Shown here in pieces: positions 34,024 to 44,504 of a stretch of 64,000 nt of DNA. Made by a program: the position numbers and the translations under genes. Source of the DNA: an uncultured Rikenellaceae bacterium. Lineage in GTDB: Bacteria > Bacteroidota > Bacteroidia > Bacteroidales > Rikenellaceae. Numbering within the stretch: position 1 is the stretch's first letter; each line of letters opens with the position of its first letter. The stretch is taken from the NCBI GenBank assembly GCA_944326945.1, contig CALVFY010000006.1, positions 1 to 64,000 of the forward strand, in the 5' to 3' direction. The notes below the pieces were generated by a model. That model was not told the DNA's origin. It did no database searches and was given only the letters and a program-made list of their open reading frames with translations.

Positions 34024-34842
34024 ATGTACAAATACTTACTCTTCTCATTAGGACTGTGTTTCCCCTTTTTAGTCAAAGCCCAAATCGAAAACGATTCAAT
34101 TCGTATGCTCTTTATCGGAAACAGTTATACTTTTTATAATAACATGCCCGTCATGGTACAGTCTACAGCCTCATCTCAGGGCGTAAAACTGGCCTGCAGC
34201 AAAACCACGGTCGGAGGATACACGCTTCGCAAACACCTATCCAACGAACAGACCCTTCAAGCCGTAAAACAGGGCGGATGGAACTACGTCGTCATTCAGG
34301 AACAGAGCGAACTTCCCTCTCTCTACACCGAGAAAGTGATTGCAAAGGTCTATTCGGCCGCCCGATCCATGGACAGTCTGGTACGCCTCTACAACAAAAA
34401 TGTACATATCATCTGGTACATGACCTGGGGAAGAAAAGACGGAAGCACCAAATATGGAAAATCGTATCCGCTCGTCTCCACCTATGCCGGCATGCAGCAA
34501 CGGCTGAAAACCTCCTATCTGGAATTATCCTATTTGCTTGACGGGTGGTGTGCACCGGTGGGCATGGCCTGGGAACGCGTTCGACAAGAGATGCCAAACT
34601 GCGAACTCTATCAAAAAGACAAGAGCCACCCTACGAAAGCTGGTTCCTTCCTGGCCTCACAAGTGTTCTACACGCTCTTGATGAGAGAGTCATTTCCGGT
34701 AAAATATACGGCCGGTTTACCCGAAAAGGAGGCTCGCGAGCTGAGTCGCATCGCGCAGGAAACCGTCCTCGATAATCTGACCCTGCTGAACGTCTCCTCA
34801 GAAGCCATGACGACAGACCGTCCGCCACACGCCTCGAAATAA
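34024..34842 (+). CDS. Secreted DUF4886/SGNH-hydrolase-like protein
   Basis: A 272-residue exported esterase-like protein. The signal peptide MYKYLLFSLGLCFPFLVKA is followed by block I MLFIGNSYTFYNNMP (the GNS variant of the GDS nucleophile motif). VVIQEQSELP supplies the block III region, and the catalytic dyad Asp/His lies in KDKSHPTKAGSFLA. DUF4886 belongs to the SGNH clan; substrates are probably acylated glycans, but none is proven. It is monocistronic. A short inverted repeat (34831-34850, GCCTCGAA/TTCGAGGC) overlaps its stop. Confidence 0.87.
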   Translation: MYKYLLFSLGLCFPFLVKAQIENDSIRMLFIGNSYTFYNNMPVMVQSTASSQGVKLACSKTTVGGYTLRKHLSNEQTLQAVKQGGWNYVVIQEQSELPSLYTEKVIAKVYSAARSMDSLVRLYNKNVHIIWYMTWGRKDGSTKYGKSYPLVSTYAGMQQRLKTSYLELSYLLDGWCAPVGMAWERVRQEMPNCELYQKDKSHPTKAGSFLASQVFYTLLMRESFPVKYTAGLPEKEARELSRIAQETVLDNLTLLNVSSEAMTTDRPPHASK

Positions 34843-34872
34843 TTCGAGGCACTCTATGCTCATCGAAAATCG

Positions 34873-35241
34873 TTATTTCTTAAAGGCAAAAAAGACGGCA
34901 AGAATCAAAAACACGAAAGATATCAGATGATTGAGCCGGAAACTCTCGGTACGGAACACCAGCAAGGCAAACAGCGTGAAAACCGTGAGCGAGATCACCT
35001 CCTGCAACACCTTGAGTTCGATCAACGAGAAAGGGCCTCCGTTGTCGCGGAATCCGATCCGATTGGCCGGGACCTGGAAACAATACTCGAAAAAGGCAAT
35101 GCCCCAACTGATTACGATCACCCCGATCAGAGGCAGTGCATCGAACCACTTCATGGTACGGAATTTCAGGTGGCCATACCAGGCAAAGGTCATAAAGATA
35201 TTCGAAACGACCAGCAGGCCGACAGTCATCAGAGCTTTCAT
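34873..35241 (-). CDS. DMT-like membrane protein, DUF486 family
   Basis: A 122-residue four-helix membrane protein: LMTVGLLVVSNIFMTFAWYG, LIGVIVISWGIAFFEYC, VISLTVFTLFALLVF and LISFVFLILAVFFAF. The central signature FEYCFQVPANRIG defines the DUF486 group of drug/metabolite transporter-like proteins. Substrate unknown. The ATG at 35241 is about 19 nt after a predicted transcription start. Confidence 0.92.
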   Translation of the reverse strand: MKALMTVGLLVVSNIFMTFAWYGHLKFRTMKWFDALPLIGVIVISWGIAFFEYCFQVPANRIGFRDNGGPFSLIELKVLQEVISLTVFTLFALLVFRTESFRLNHLISFVFLILAVFFAFKK

Positions 35242-35266
35242 AAGCCAACTATCATCTAATCCGGGG

Positions 35267-35274
35267 CAAATGTA
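35267..35274 (-). promoter_or_regulatory. Candidate -7 element (TACATTTG) for the DUF486 gene
   Basis: The minus strand reads TACATTTG, fitting TAnnTTTG, 25 nt before the ATG. The -33 element is not evident. Confidence 0.4.
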
Positions 35275-35365
35275 GCGTTTTCATCGATGCGATGTACTTT
35301 TTCCAACGAGTTTTTAGCACACAATCGTCCGAAATGGATGAGACATACGTACCGGAATTCTCGCT

Positions 35366-36613
35366 CTATGCCCGTGTCTGCCCGTCACCCGTGATCAGAT
35401 ATTTGTAGCTGGTCAATTCGGCCAAAGCCATCGGTCCCCGGGCGTGGAGTTTCTGAGTGCTGATACCGATTTCGGCCCCGAAACCGAATTGGGCTCCATC
35501 CGTAAAGGCGGTTGAGACATTGACATAGACACAGGCGGCGTCCACTCTCGCACGAAAAACACGAGCGGCCTCAACGTCTTCGGTAACAATCGCCTCACTA
35601 TGCCCCGACGAATAACGGGCAATGTGTTCCAGCGCCTCCTCCAGAGAGTCCGCCGTGCGCACGGCCATCTTGTAGTCGAGGAATTCCGTCCCGAAACTCT
35701 CCTCCGTAGCATGTTCCAACAAACGCTCGGGATAGTGGCCTTTCAACGCTTCATAAGCACGGGTATTAGCATAGATAATCACGTTACGTTCCGCCATCGG
35801 TTCGCACAGTGCAGGCAGATCGGACAGTCGATCGGAGTGGATGATCAAACAGTCGAGAGCATTGCAAACACTCACCCGACGGGTCTTGGCATTACAAATG
35901 ATCCGGGCACCCTTTTCGGTATCGCCCGCCCGGTCGAAATAGGTGTGACAAATACCCGCCCCGGTCTCGATCATCGGGATACGGGCATTTTCCCTCACAT
36001 AACGGATCAGCGACGAACTCCCTCGGGGAATCAACAGGTCGACATACCCTTGTGCCCCGAGCAGAGCCGCCGTAGCTTCCCGATCGGCCGGAAGCAGCGT
36101 CACCGAAGCAGGGTCGATTCCCTCTCGATCCAACACCCCTCGGATCAATCCCACAATTGCCTCATTGGAACACTGAGCATCATGTCCACCCTTGAGCACA
36201 CAAGCATTGGCTGTTTTGAAACAGAGACCGAAAACGTCGAAACTGACATTGGGACGTGCCTCGTAGATCACGCCCACCACCCCGAACGGCACCCTCACCT
36301 TCTCGATCACCATTCCATTGGGACGAGTTGTCCGACTGAGCACCTCACCCAGCGGCGAAGGCAGCGCAGCCACATTACGCATATCGGAAGCGATGTCTGC
36401 GATCCGTTCGACCGTCAATTTCAACCGGTCATACATTGGGTTGGCCGGATCCATCCGTTCCAGATCCTGCCGATTGGCCTCCAGAATCTCTTCACTACGG
36501 GCCTCTGCCTCATCAGCCACAGCACGTAACACGGCATCGATTCGCTCCTTAGAGAGCATATTCAATTTCCGCCCCGCCTCGCGGGCTTGTTCGAATTCAG
36601 TATTCAGATTCAT
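35366..36613 (-). CDS. proA: Glutamate-5-semialdehyde dehydrogenase (gamma-glutamyl phosphate reductase)
   Basis: Reduces glutamyl-5-phosphate with NADPH in proline synthesis. Members of this aldehyde-dehydrogenase-superfamily group show [19 protein letters not shown], here complete, then [13 protein letters not shown] and the catalytic-Cys region [12 protein letters not shown]. The start at 36613 (MNLNTEF) gives 415 residues, the usual length. It is the last gene of proC-proB-proA, 67 nt after proB. Confidence 0.96.
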   Translation of the reverse strand: MNLNTEFEQAREAGRKLNMLSKERIDAVLRAVADEAEARSEEILEANRQDLERMDPANPMYDRLKLTVERIADIASDMRNVAALPSPLGEVLSRTTRPNGMVIEKVRVPFGVVGVIYEARPNVSFDVFGLCFKTANACVLKGGHDAQCSNEAIVGLIRGVLDREGIDPASVTLLPADREATAALLGAQGYVDLLIPRGSSSLIRYVRENARIPMIETGAGICHTYFDRAGDTEKGARIICNAKTRRVSVCNALDCLIIHSDRLSDLPALCEPMAERNVIIYANTRAYEALKGHYPERLLEHATEESFGTEFLDYKMAVRTADSLEEALEHIARYSSGHSEAIVTEDVEAARVFRARVDAACVYVNVSTAFTDGAQFGFGAEIGISTQKLHARGPMALAELTSYKYLITGDGQTRA

Positions 36614-36680
36614 CGTTTCCACCATTTCATAATTATATTCGAAGCCATTTATTTTGCAGGGAGGCTTCCCGCCCCGACCC

Positions 36681-37781
36681 CTATTCTAAATAGAGATAAT
36701 CGTAATGCACAAGAGGACGTCCGCCTTTCCGGCCGATCGACTGCCGGGCTCGTGTACTATCGGTCGAAACCCGTCCGACACCGATCGTTTCGCCCGACGG
36801 CGCCACGATCCGTACTATATCGTCCTTTTCGAATTCACCCTCGACCCGCTCCACCCCCACTGGCAGCAAACTGGTGGCCTGTGGTTGCAAAAGTGCCTCA
36901 AGGGCACCTTCGTTGATATGAATCTTCCCTTTGGCAAACCCTTCAGAATGAGCGATCCATTTACGCACGGCCGGTATGGAATGAGACGAGGGAACGTATC
37001 GTGTACAGACAACCTCTGCTGCACGCGTCCCGCCCAACACCAAATCGGTAAGAATCCCATCGCGCCGACCGTTGGCGATAATCACCTCCACCCCTTCGTC
37101 AGCCACCTTGGCGGCAATCCTGCTCTTGGTAAGCATCCCTCCCCGACCGAATTGCGATCTACGGGCCTGCACATAGGCCGAAATATCGCGGCTCTCGGGA
37201 CGTATCTCCCGGATCACCGACGAGGCCGGATCGGCCGGATTTCCGTTATATACTCCGTCAATATTGCTCAAAATAATCAGCGCCTCGGCCCCCATCATGG
37301 TGGACACCATGCCCGAAAGCTCATCATTGTCGGTGAACATCAACTCGCTCACCGAAATCGTATCGTTCTCATTCACGATCGGAATCACCCCATGATCGAG
37401 CATCACCTGCATACAGTTACGCTGATTGAGATAATGTTCTCGTGTAGAGAGACTCTCTTTGGTAGTGAGCACCTGTCCGCAGACAATCTGCTGATCACGA
37501 AACAGATCGTAGTAACGATTCACCAATTTCGCCTGTCCCACGGCCGAGAAGAGCTGACGGGCCGATACGGCATCCAGTTTTCGTACCAGACCGCGCAACT
37601 CACTCCGTCCGGAGGCCACTGCTCCCGACGAGACAAGTATCACCTCCACGCCTGCACGATGCAGTTCGGCCAGCTGGTCCACCAGCGCCGAAATTCGCGT
37701 CACATCGAGCGTGGCATCGGCCCGGGTGAGCACATTACTGCCCACCTTGACCACAATCCGTTTATAATTAGGTCGATTCAT
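36681..37781 (-). CDS. proB: Glutamate 5-kinase
   Basis: Phosphorylates glutamate, the committed and usually proline-inhibited step. The amino-acid-kinase domain begins [12 protein letters not shown] (residues 8-19), has VSSGAVASG and [11 protein letters not shown], then [17 protein letters not shown]-terminal PUA domain is present (about 275-366, including [15 protein letters not shown]). The 366-residue length fits the two-domain form. The start at 37781 is the Met directly before the kinase core. proC ends 10 nt upstream. Confidence 0.96.
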   Translation of the reverse strand: MNRPNYKRIVVKVGSNVLTRADATLDVTRISALVDQLAELHRAGVEVILVSSGAVASGRSELRGLVRKLDAVSARQLFSAVGQAKLVNRYYDLFRDQQIVCGQVLTTKESLSTREHYLNQRNCMQVMLDHGVIPIVNENDTISVSELMFTDNDELSGMVSTMMGAEALIILSNIDGVYNGNPADPASSVIREIRPESRDISAYVQARRSQFGRGGMLTKSRIAAKVADEGVEVIIANGRRDGILTDLVLGGTRAAEVVCTRYVPSSHSIPAVRKWIAHSEGFAKGKIHINEGALEALLQPQATSLLPVGVERVEGEFEKDDIVRIVAPSGETIGVGRVSTDSTRARQSIGRKGGRPLVHYDYLYLE

Positions 37782-37791
37782 AACGATTCGT

Positions 37792-38583
37792 TTATTTGCT
37801 GGCAAGCAAACCGGCGATGACTGCCTCCGAAAAACCGGCCTTCTCCATCGCCTCAAGTCCTTTAAGTGTAATGCCGCCCGGAGTGGTCACCTTATCAATC
37901 TCTGTCTGCGGCTGGGTACCATTACGCTCCAACATGGCCAATGCCCCGCGAACGGTCTGCATCACGACAGGCAAACCTTCGCTACGGGACATACCCATCT
38001 GTTCGCCCCCCCGCACAGCAGCATCGATATACCTGAATATGTAGGCAATTCCACACGAAGCCAATGCCGTACACGCAGTCATCTGTTCCTCGGTCACCTC
38101 CATCACCTGGCCCAACGCCCCGAATAAACGTATCATATTCTCGTCCTGGGCGACCGATGTTCTCTGTTTGGCAAGGAAAGTCATACTCTGCCCCAAAGAG
38201 ATGGCTGTATTGGGAATAACCCTATACAGCGCCACGGGCCCCGATTCAGCACAGCCCAAATAAGCCGATAAAGTATCGAAAGAGATACCCGCGGCTACCG
38301 AAGCCACCGCCTGATGCTCCCGATCGAGTATCGGAGCAATCTCACCCAACACCTGCGCCATCAACCAAGGTTTGACGGCTACGATCACCAGATCAGCTCC
38401 AGGAACCACACTCCGGTTATCCTGCGAAAGGACGATCTCCGTCCCCAATCTTTTCAAATTATCGAGCAACAAAGGACGTGCATGAGATACGGCCACATCG
38501 TTGCCACCCACTACGCCTGCAGCAATGGCACCCGAAGCAATGGCTCCTCCCATGTTTCCTCCGCCTATAACAGCAATTTTCAT
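37792..38583 (-). CDS. proC: Pyrroline-5-carboxylate reductase
   Basis: Last step of proline synthesis, NAD(P)H-dependent. The Rossmann motif is IAVIGGGNMGGAIA (residues 2-15); the conserved VIPNTAISLGQSMTFL and the C-terminal signature TPGGITLKGLEAMEKAGF follow. The ATG at 38583 is chosen over a TTG three codons upstream. It opens the operon and has a fully matched promoter 20 nt upstream. Having all three proline genes together in this order is compact. Confidence 0.96.
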   Translation of the reverse strand: MKIAVIGGGNMGGAIASGAIAAGVVGGNDVAVSHARPLLLDNLKRLGTEIVLSQDNRSVVPGADLVIVAVKPWLMAQVLGEIAPILDREHQAVASVAAGISFDTLSAYLGCAESGPVALYRVIPNTAISLGQSMTFLAKQRTSVAQDENMIRLFGALGQVMEVTEEQMTACTALASCGIAYIFRYIDAAVRGGEQMGMSRSEGLPVVMQTVRGALAMLERNGTQPQTEIDKVTTPGGITLKGLEAMEKAGFSEAVIAGLLASK

Positions 38584-38602
38584 CTTGTTCAAATTTATCG
38601 GT

Positions 38603-38633
38603 CAAAGTTAAAAAATTTTCTTCTGGCGACAAA
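38603..38633 (-). promoter_or_regulatory. Promoter of proC-proB-proA
   Basis: On the minus strand TTTG (38630-38633) is followed after 19 nt by TAACTTTG (38603-38610), a full consensus match. The leader is about 13 nt. Confidence 0.8.
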
Positions 38634-38703
38634 AAATCTTAATAACAGATTTGGATATCGTAAAATCGACCAAAATTTCAAGCCGCCGAGAAGAAGTAAA
38701 TTT

Positions 38704-38711
38704 TATTTTTG
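38704..38711 (+). promoter_or_regulatory. Candidate -7 element (TATTTTTG) for the XRE-cupin/acyl-CoA ligase pair
   Basis: Fits TAnnTTTG, 23 nt before the ATG at 38735. It is divergent from the proC promoter, about 70 nt apart. Confidence 0.5.
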
Positions 38712-38734
38712 TTTAGCAAAAAATTCATACAACC

Positions 38735-39310
38735 ATGACCGAACCGACAGGAGTAAAAATCAAGCAGCTCAGAGAAGCAGCCAATCTTTCGATAGAGGAG
38801 TTGGCAAAGGCAGCAAGCATCGCCCCCTCACAAATGGAAATGATCGAAAACGGGAAAGTAATTCCGACTCTCTCGTGTCTGATCAAACTGTGTCGCAGCA
38901 TGGGCATACGGTTGGGTACCGTACTCGACGGCGCAGAACATCCGGGACCGGCCCTCTCCAAACGCAAGGAACAAAAACCCCGTACCGTAAGTCTCTCCTG
39001 CGACAGCGCCGGAGACCGGAACAATCTGAATTTCTATGCCTTGGCCACCGGAAAGAGCGACCGGAACATGGAACCCTATATCATCGACGTGGAATGGATC
39101 CCCGAAAAAGAGGAGAAAAAATCACAACACGAAGGAGAAGAGTTTATCTACGTAATCAAAGGCAAGATAGAACTCCACTACGGTACGGATTCCTACACCC
39201 TGGAGGAGGGGGACAGTATCTATTATGACTCGATCGTCCCCCACTGCATCTCGGCTGCAGAGCCCGATACCCAAGCAAAAGTTTTGGCCGTAACTTATAT
39301 TCCTTACTAA
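38735..39310 (+). CDS. XRE-family regulator with C-terminal cupin domain
   Basis: A 191-residue protein with a helix-turn-helix at about 8-62 (KIKQLREAANLSIEELA, then IAPSQMEMIENGKVIPT). A cupin barrel at about 115-190 follows (HEGEEFIYVIKGKIELHYG, DSIYYDSIVPHCI) that could bind a small effector. In Bacteroidetes this type of regulator is regularly followed, as here after 43 nt, by an acyl-CoA ligase. It probably senses the ligase's substrate or product and controls the pair. Confidence 0.92.
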   Translation: MTEPTGVKIKQLREAANLSIEELAKAASIAPSQMEMIENGKVIPTLSCLIKLCRSMGIRLGTVLDGAEHPGPALSKRKEQKPRTVSLSCDSAGDRNNLNFYALATGKSDRNMEPYIIDVEWIPEKEEKKSQHEGEEFIYVIKGKIELHYGTDSYTLEEGDSIYYDSIVPHCISAAEPDTQAKVLAVTYIPY

Positions 39311-39353
39311 AAAAAATCGGCGCTGGACTTCGTAGAAAATCGTATTTTATTTT

Positions 39354-41009
39354 ATGGAACAGGAGCTGAAAGATTATACACTGGGCGGACTGCTCGAAGA
39401 GTGGGCAACTTCGCAACCCGATCACGAATTCATGATCTATCCGGATCGGGGATTGCGTTTCAGTTACAAGGAATTCAATGAACGAGTCGACAATCTGGCC
39501 AAAGGGCTGCTTGCCATCGGCGTAAAGAAAGGAGACAAAGTCGGCGTATGGGCCAAAAACGTACCCGACTGGCTGACCTTCATGTTCGCCACCTCGAAAA
39601 TCGGGGCCGTGATGGTGACCGTCAACACCAACTACAAATCGGCCGAGGTGAAGTATATCATGCAAAATGCCGATATCCATACGATGTGTATGGTGAACGG
39701 CTACCGCGACAGCGATTACGTGCAGATGATCTACGATCTGGTACCCGAATTACGCACCCAGGAACGAGGTCACCTTCGTAGCGAAATGTTTCCCGAATTG
39801 CGCAACGTGGTCTACATCGGGCAGGAAAAACAACGCGGGATGTACAATACGGCCGAACTGATCATGGTCGGTGCCCATACCGATTCGGCCGAGCTGCGAC
39901 GAATCCATGCAGGGATCGATACCCACGACGAGTTGATGATGCAATACACTTCGGGAACCACAGGTTTTCCGAAAGGAGTAATCCTCACTCATCACAATAT
40001 CCTTAACAATGGCTGGGACATCGGCGAGTGCATGGAGTACACCAATCAGGACAAACTGCTGGTTTGCGTACCGTTGTTCCACTGTTTCGGCTGTGTACTG
40101 GCCTTGTGTGCAGTGATCACACACGGAGCTACGATGGTGATGGTTGAAGATTTCGATCCGCTCAAGGTGCTGGCCTCCGTCCACAAGGAACGATGCACAT
40201 TACTCTACGGTGTACCTACCATGTTCATCGCCGAGTTGAACCATCCGATGTTCGACATGTTCGACCTGACGTGTCTTCGTACGGGAATCATGGCCGGTGC
40301 CGTTTGCCCGATCGAGACGATGAATCAGGTTATGGAGAGAATGCATTGTAAGGTGATCTCGGTGTACGGCCTCACGGAAACATCGCCAGGCATGACCGCC
40401 ACCCGGGTCAGTGAATCGACCGAAATCCGCGCCACGACCGTCGGACGCCATCTGCCCCATGTCGAGGTGAAGGTACTCGATCCGCAGACCAACGAGGAGT
40501 GTCCTGTGGGCGTACAAGGAGAGATGTGCTGCCGAGGCTACAATATCATGAAAGGATATTACAAGAATCCGGAAGCCACGGCCGAGGTGATCGACAAAAA
40601 CGGATTCCTCCACTCCGGCGACTTGGGTGTAATGGATGAGAACGGTTATTTCCGTATCACAGGACGTATCAAAGAGATGATCATCCGTGGCGGAGAGAAT
40701 ATCTATCCGCGAGAGATTGAGAATTTCCTGCGCAATATACCGACGATCGAAAACGTCGAGGTAGTGGGAATTCCTTCGCCGAAATACGGCGAAGAGGTGG
40801 GCGCCTTCATCAAGATGAAACAAGGAACGAAAATGACCGAAGAAGATGTAAAACTCTTCTGCCGAGGCAATATTGCCCGGTACAAGATCCCGAAATACAT
40901 CTTCTTCATAGACGAGTTCCCGATGACGGCCAGCGGCAAGATCCAGAAATTCAAACTGAAAGACTGGGGAGTCGAACTGCTCGAAAAAGCCGGAGTAGAA
41001 ATCGTCTGA
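39354..41009 (+). CDS. AMP-binding acyl-CoA synthetase
   Basis: A 551-residue adenylate-forming ligase of the medium/long-chain acyl-CoA synthetase type. The AMP-binding P-loop is [16 protein letters not shown] (about 199-214). [27 protein letters not shown] and the hinge [20 protein letters not shown] follow, and the C-terminal acylation lysine is in [10 protein letters not shown]. It activates a carboxylic acid with ATP and CoA; the substrate is unknown. It is downstream of and probably controlled by the XRE-cupin protein. Confidence 0.93.
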   Translation: MEQELKDYTLGGLLEEWATSQPDHEFMIYPDRGLRFSYKEFNERVDNLAKGLLAIGVKKGDKVGVWAKNVPDWLTFMFATSKIGAVMVTVNTNYKSAEVKYIMQNADIHTMCMVNGYRDSDYVQMIYDLVPELRTQERGHLRSEMFPELRNVVYIGQEKQRGMYNTAELIMVGAHTDSAELRRIHAGIDTHDELMMQYTSGTTGFPKGVILTHHNILNNGWDIGECMEYTNQDKLLVCVPLFHCFGCVLALCAVITHGATMVMVEDFDPLKVLASVHKERCTLLYGVPTMFIAELNHPMFDMFDLTCLRTGIMAGAVCPIETMNQVMERMHCKVISVYGLTETSPGMTATRVSESTEIRATTVGRHLPHVEVKVLDPQTNEECPVGVQGEMCCRGYNIMKGYYKNPEATAEVIDKNGFLHSGDLGVMDENGYFRITGRIKEMIIRGGENIYPREIENFLRNIPTIENVEVVGIPSPKYGEEVGAFIKMKQGTKMTEEDVKLFCRGNIARYKIPKYIFFIDEFPMTASGKIQKFKLKDWGVELLEKAGVEIV

Positions 41010-41027
41010 CGGAGGATTGTCGCCAGC

Positions 41028-41077
41028 ACACAACAAAACACGCGCAAAACAATAATGTTTGCGCGTGTTTTGTTGTG
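41028..41077. terminator. Long bidirectional terminator hairpin
   Basis: An inverted repeat of about 20 bp (core CACGCGCAAA/TTTGCGCGTG) has one bulged A and a 6-nt loop. A/C-rich and T-rich flanks make it work in both directions. It lies between convergent genes ending at 41009 and 41130. Confidence 0.88.
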
Positions 41078-41129
41078 CAAATTCGACTATCGCGCCCTAC
41101 GGCACCCAATCCATACGGAGAAATACCTG

Positions 41130-41720
41130 TCAAATCAGTCTGTTTTCAGCCATATATTTCCAAAGCGGAGCGGCATTCAGTGCCTGAGGAATGGCGTCGG
41201 CCTGCAACAAAGTCTTCACCTCCTCGAGCGAAAGCAGATGTACGGTGATCGACTCGGTCGCCTCCAAATGCTGAGAAGACATGCGTTCCACCCCCGTTGC
41301 CAGAAAGCAGTGTGTCAGATTATTCTGCGAGCCGGGATTGGCCGAAACCACCATGAACTCACGCCACTCGCCGCCTCCATAACCGGTCTCCTCCCACAAT
41401 TCCCTTTGTGCGGATTCCAACGGTGTTTCATTCTCCTCACACACTCCCGCACAAAGCTCATAAGCCGTCACCCCCAATCCATGTCGATACTGGCGGATCA
41501 TCACAAACTCTCCCTCGAGCGTGATGGCGATCGTGTTCACCCAATCGGGGTATTCCAATACGTAATATTCCGGCACCTGATTCCCGTTAGGCAACTGAAG
41601 GCACTCTTTACGTACAGTATGCCACGGACGACGGGCCACATACTCACTGGAGAGCACTTTCCACCCCGACTCCTCCCGTCCTGTAACATAAGGCGTTTGT
41701 ATCGTTCTCTTTTTGTCCAT
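41130..41720 (-). CDS. NUDIX hydrolase (ADP-ribose/nucleotide-sugar type)
   Basis: A 196-residue NUDIX protein. The box Gx5Ex7REUxEExGU is complete: GVCEENETPLESAQ, then RELWEETGYGG. The N-terminal strand-rich part (HTVRKECLQLPNGNQVPEYYVLEYPDWVNTIAI) is typical of ADP-ribose pyrophosphatase-like members. It probably hydrolyses a nucleoside diphosphate linked to a sugar. It lies 44 nt downstream of the S46 peptidase gene, so it may be the end of the long minus-strand operon. A short inverted repeat (about 41739-41760) lies in the gap. Confidence 0.88.
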   Translation of the reverse strand: MDKKRTIQTPYVTGREESGWKVLSSEYVARRPWHTVRKECLQLPNGNQVPEYYVLEYPDWVNTIAITLEGEFVMIRQYRHGLGVTAYELCAGVCEENETPLESAQRELWEETGYGGGEWREFMVVSANPGSQNNLTHCFLATGVERMSSQHLEATESITVHLLSLEEVKTLLQADAIPQALNAAPLWKYMAENRLI

Positions 41721-41764
41721 CGTCGACGTCTCCTTAACTGACGGAATTCACTCCCGTCACAACC

Positions 41765-43873
41765 TTATTTCTCAAAAGTCATTTCATCCAACAGATAGCC
41801 TGCTCCACCGAGCCGATCGATCAGAAACAACACATATCGGATATCCACGGCTATATTACGACACATCGAGGGATCGAATTCGATGTCACTCATGGTACTG
41901 AGCCACGTACGGTCGAAATTAATCCCCACCAGCCGTCCCCGACGATCGAGAATCGGACTGCCGGAATTACCTCCCGTAGTGTGATTGGTAGCCAAAAACG
42001 CCACATGAATCCGCCCGTCGCGATCGGCCCACCGGCCATAATCCTTGGAGGCATAAAGATCGCGCAAACCCTGCGGCACATTATAGTCATACACCTCGGG
42101 AGTATCTTTCTCGATGATCCCCTCCAAGGTAGTGTACGGTTCATGCCACACGGCATCCTGCGGACGATAACCGGCCACATGGCCATAGGCTACACGCAGA
42201 GTAAGATTCGCATCGGGATAGAAGGCATAGTCCGGCGACATTTCGCGCAATCCCTGTACATAGACCTTATAGAGTTCAGCTATTTCAAGATTCAACCGTT
42301 TTGCCTCTTTCCCCGCGGGAAGTACACTTTTCCGGGTCTGGCGATAAAGTGCGGCTGCGGGATCCTCAGCCAATGCCTTTGTCAAAGCCACACTATCTCC
42401 TTTGAGAGCCTCATATCCCTCCACGGAAGCAAAAGACGAACGATTCATCACTTCCTCGATATACGCCGCGGCACCTCCGGCAGCATCGATCGCCCTGCGA
42501 AGCGAATCGGACAAAAACCGCGCAGGAAGACGCTTCACATATTCCGAAAAAAGATCGGCAGCTACCCGACGATCGATCACGGGCGAATAATCCTTATAGA
42601 AAACCTCGGCCCGTTTCCGAATCTCAGCCACCGGAGTCCCGGGTGCGATACGCCCCGTAAAGGAGAGCAGTTCGATCCCGGCCAACCCCTCATTGAAGCA
42701 ATCTACCGCATATGCATTTTCATCCAACTCTCCGTAAAGCTTTTTCAACTGAGGAAGCACCCCGCGATACTGTGGTTTATCGGCAGCCCAAGCCTCGAAA
42801 GCGGCCTCCTGCTGCCGTTTTTTCTCGATCGTACCCAGACGGGCAATTCCCTTGCTTTCGCCCTGCCACTTCTTCCATGCGTTGGCAACCGAAGCATTCT
42901 TGGCTGCATACTGGATACGGGTCCGCGTGTCGCGAGCCTGCTCCTCATTGAAAATGCGAAGACGACGCGTGCGCAGGTCTATCTTAAGCGGATTCGAACG
43001 ATTCAGGATAAAATCGACCGCATCCGAAATTACATACCGCTGCGTACGACCCGGGAAACCATAAATCATGGTAAAATCGCCCTCTTTCACACCACTGGTA
43101 GCGATCGTGAAATATTTTTTCGGACGATACGGCACATTTTCCCTCGAATAGGAAGCCGGTTTGTTATCCTTTCCCGCATAGATACGGAAAACGGAAAAAT
43201 CACCCGTATGACGAGGCCACATCCAATTGTCGGTATCACCGCCAAACTTACCGATCGCAGAAGGCGGGGCTGCCACCAGACGCACATCCGTAAACACCTC
43301 GGTTACATAGATGAAATATTGGTTACCGAAATAAAGAGGTTTGATCGCAGCTGTGTAGTGGGTCCCCTCGGTGGCCTTCTCGATCACCGAGGCCGAATTA
43401 CGGGCAATCAGCGAATCGCGTTCGGCAACAGTCATCTTATCCGTCACTCCCTTCAACACGGCTTCCGTCACGTCGTCCATCCGCACGAGAAACGAAACCG
43501 AAAGTCCCGGATTGGGCAGCTCCTCGGCACGACTCATGGCCCAAAATCCATTGGTCAGATAGTCATGTTCCACGCTGCTGTGCTGCTGGATCTGGCGATA
43601 GCCGCAGTGATGGTTGGTAAACAGCAGTCCCTCACCGGAAACCAGTTCTCCCGTACAACCGCCACCGAAAAGCACAATGGCATCCTTCATCGAGGCATGG
43701 TTCACACTGTAAATATCCTCGGCCGTCAGACGGAAACCCTTCTGCCGCATATCCTTGATCCGCTCCCCGATCAGACTGGGGAGCCACATTCCTTCGTCGG
43801 CCCGAGAAGGGAGTACCACGACCAAAGCGACCAACAACAGGCCGCACCATTTTGCCTTTTTCATCATCTTCAT
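41765..43873 (-). CDS. S46-family dipeptidyl peptidase (DPP7/DPP11 type, probably DPP11)
   Basis: Periplasmic serine peptidase that removes dipeptides from the N-terminus, feeding peptide-based metabolism in Bacteroidetes. A signal peptide precedes the mature start at ADEGMWLPS. The catalytic His is in TNHHCGY (about residue 89) and the Ser in TTGGNSGSPILD. The segment GINFDRTW has Arg where DPP7 enzymes usually carry Gly. As far as I recall this Arg/Gly difference separates Asp/Glu-preferring DPP11 from DPP7, so I lean to DPP11. The ATG at 43873 gives 702 residues, the normal length. It lies 23 nt after maf. Confidence 0.92.
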   Translation of the reverse strand: MKMMKKAKWCGLLLVALVVVLPSRADEGMWLPSLIGERIKDMRQKGFRLTAEDIYSVNHASMKDAIVLFGGGCTGELVSGEGLLFTNHHCGYRQIQQHSSVEHDYLTNGFWAMSRAEELPNPGLSVSFLVRMDDVTEAVLKGVTDKMTVAERDSLIARNSASVIEKATEGTHYTAAIKPLYFGNQYFIYVTEVFTDVRLVAAPPSAIGKFGGDTDNWMWPRHTGDFSVFRIYAGKDNKPASYSRENVPYRPKKYFTIATSGVKEGDFTMIYGFPGRTQRYVISDAVDFILNRSNPLKIDLRTRRLRIFNEEQARDTRTRIQYAAKNASVANAWKKWQGESKGIARLGTIEKKRQQEAAFEAWAADKPQYRGVLPQLKKLYGELDENAYAVDCFNEGLAGIELLSFTGRIAPGTPVAEIRKRAEVFYKDYSPVIDRRVAADLFSEYVKRLPARFLSDSLRRAIDAAGGAAAYIEEVMNRSSFASVEGYEALKGDSVALTKALAEDPAAALYRQTRKSVLPAGKEAKRLNLEIAELYKVYVQGLREMSPDYAFYPDANLTLRVAYGHVAGYRPQDAVWHEPYTTLEGIIEKDTPEVYDYNVPQGLRDLYASKDYGRWADRDGRIHVAFLATNHTTGGNSGSPILDRRGRLVGINFDRTWLSTMSDIEFDPSMCRNIAVDIRYVLFLIDRLGGAGYLLDEMTFEK

Positions 43874-43896
43874 TCGCAAAGTAGTTTATCGGTTCA

Positions 43897-44496
43897 TCAT
43901 TTATTTTCCAAAAATCGATCAAGTCTCACATACAATTGCTGCACAGGAAGCCCCATCACATTGTAAAACGATCCCTCGATACGCTCGATGGCCGCATAGC
44001 CGATCCACTCCTGAATACCATAAGATCCCGCCTTGTCGAAAGGCTTGAAGGTATCCACATAATATTCGATCTCCTCCCGGGCAAGCGGACGAAACCAGAC
44101 ATCGGTACTCACGGAAAAGTGTTCGCATCGTTCCGCCGTACGGATCGCCACACCCGAAACCACCCGATGCCGTACGCCGGACAAGGCTTGAAGCATCTCC
44201 ACTGCCTCCTCTCGACCGTGCGGTTTCCCGAGAATACGTCCCTCGAGCACCACCACCGTATCGGCCGTCAACAGAATCTCCTCTCCAGACAACTGCTCCG
44301 GATAGCTGCGTGATTTGAGCAATGCCAAATATTCGGGCACCTCCTCCGCAGGCAATGTATCCGGATAACACTCCTCCACGTCATAATCACCGGCCAGGCA
44401 ATACTCCAACCCGACCGCAGAGAGCAATTCCCTACGTCGGGGCGATTTACTGGCCAGAATCAGACGTCTATTCCTGAGCTTTTCGTACAACAACAT
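43897..44496 (-). CDS. maf: Maf-family nucleoside triphosphate pyrophosphatase
   Basis: Hydrolyses non-canonical or excess NTPs/dNTPs (dTTP/UTP or m7GTP type). It opens with ILASKSPRRRELL, the Maf substrate-binding motif. TADTVVVLEGRILGKP contains the catalytic Asp, and DKAGSYGIQ and SFYNVMGLPV complete the signature. The length of 199 is usual. It lies 8 nt after the SDR gene in the trmD-lpxB operon. Confidence 0.95.
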   Translation of the reverse strand: MLLYEKLRNRRLILASKSPRRRELLSAVGLEYCLAGDYDVEECYPDTLPAEEVPEYLALLKSRSYPEQLSGEEILLTADTVVVLEGRILGKPHGREEAVEMLQALSGVRHRVVSGVAIRTAERCEHFSVSTDVWFRPLAREEIEYYVDTFKPFDKAGSYGIQEWIGYAAIERIEGSFYNVMGLPVQQLYVRLDRFLENK

Positions 44497-44504
44497 AACC
44501 GTCT

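Noticed and set aside
41981..43966. 661-codon plus-strand frame across the S46 gene
   Set aside because: Antisense of a clear S46 peptidase; composition implausible.
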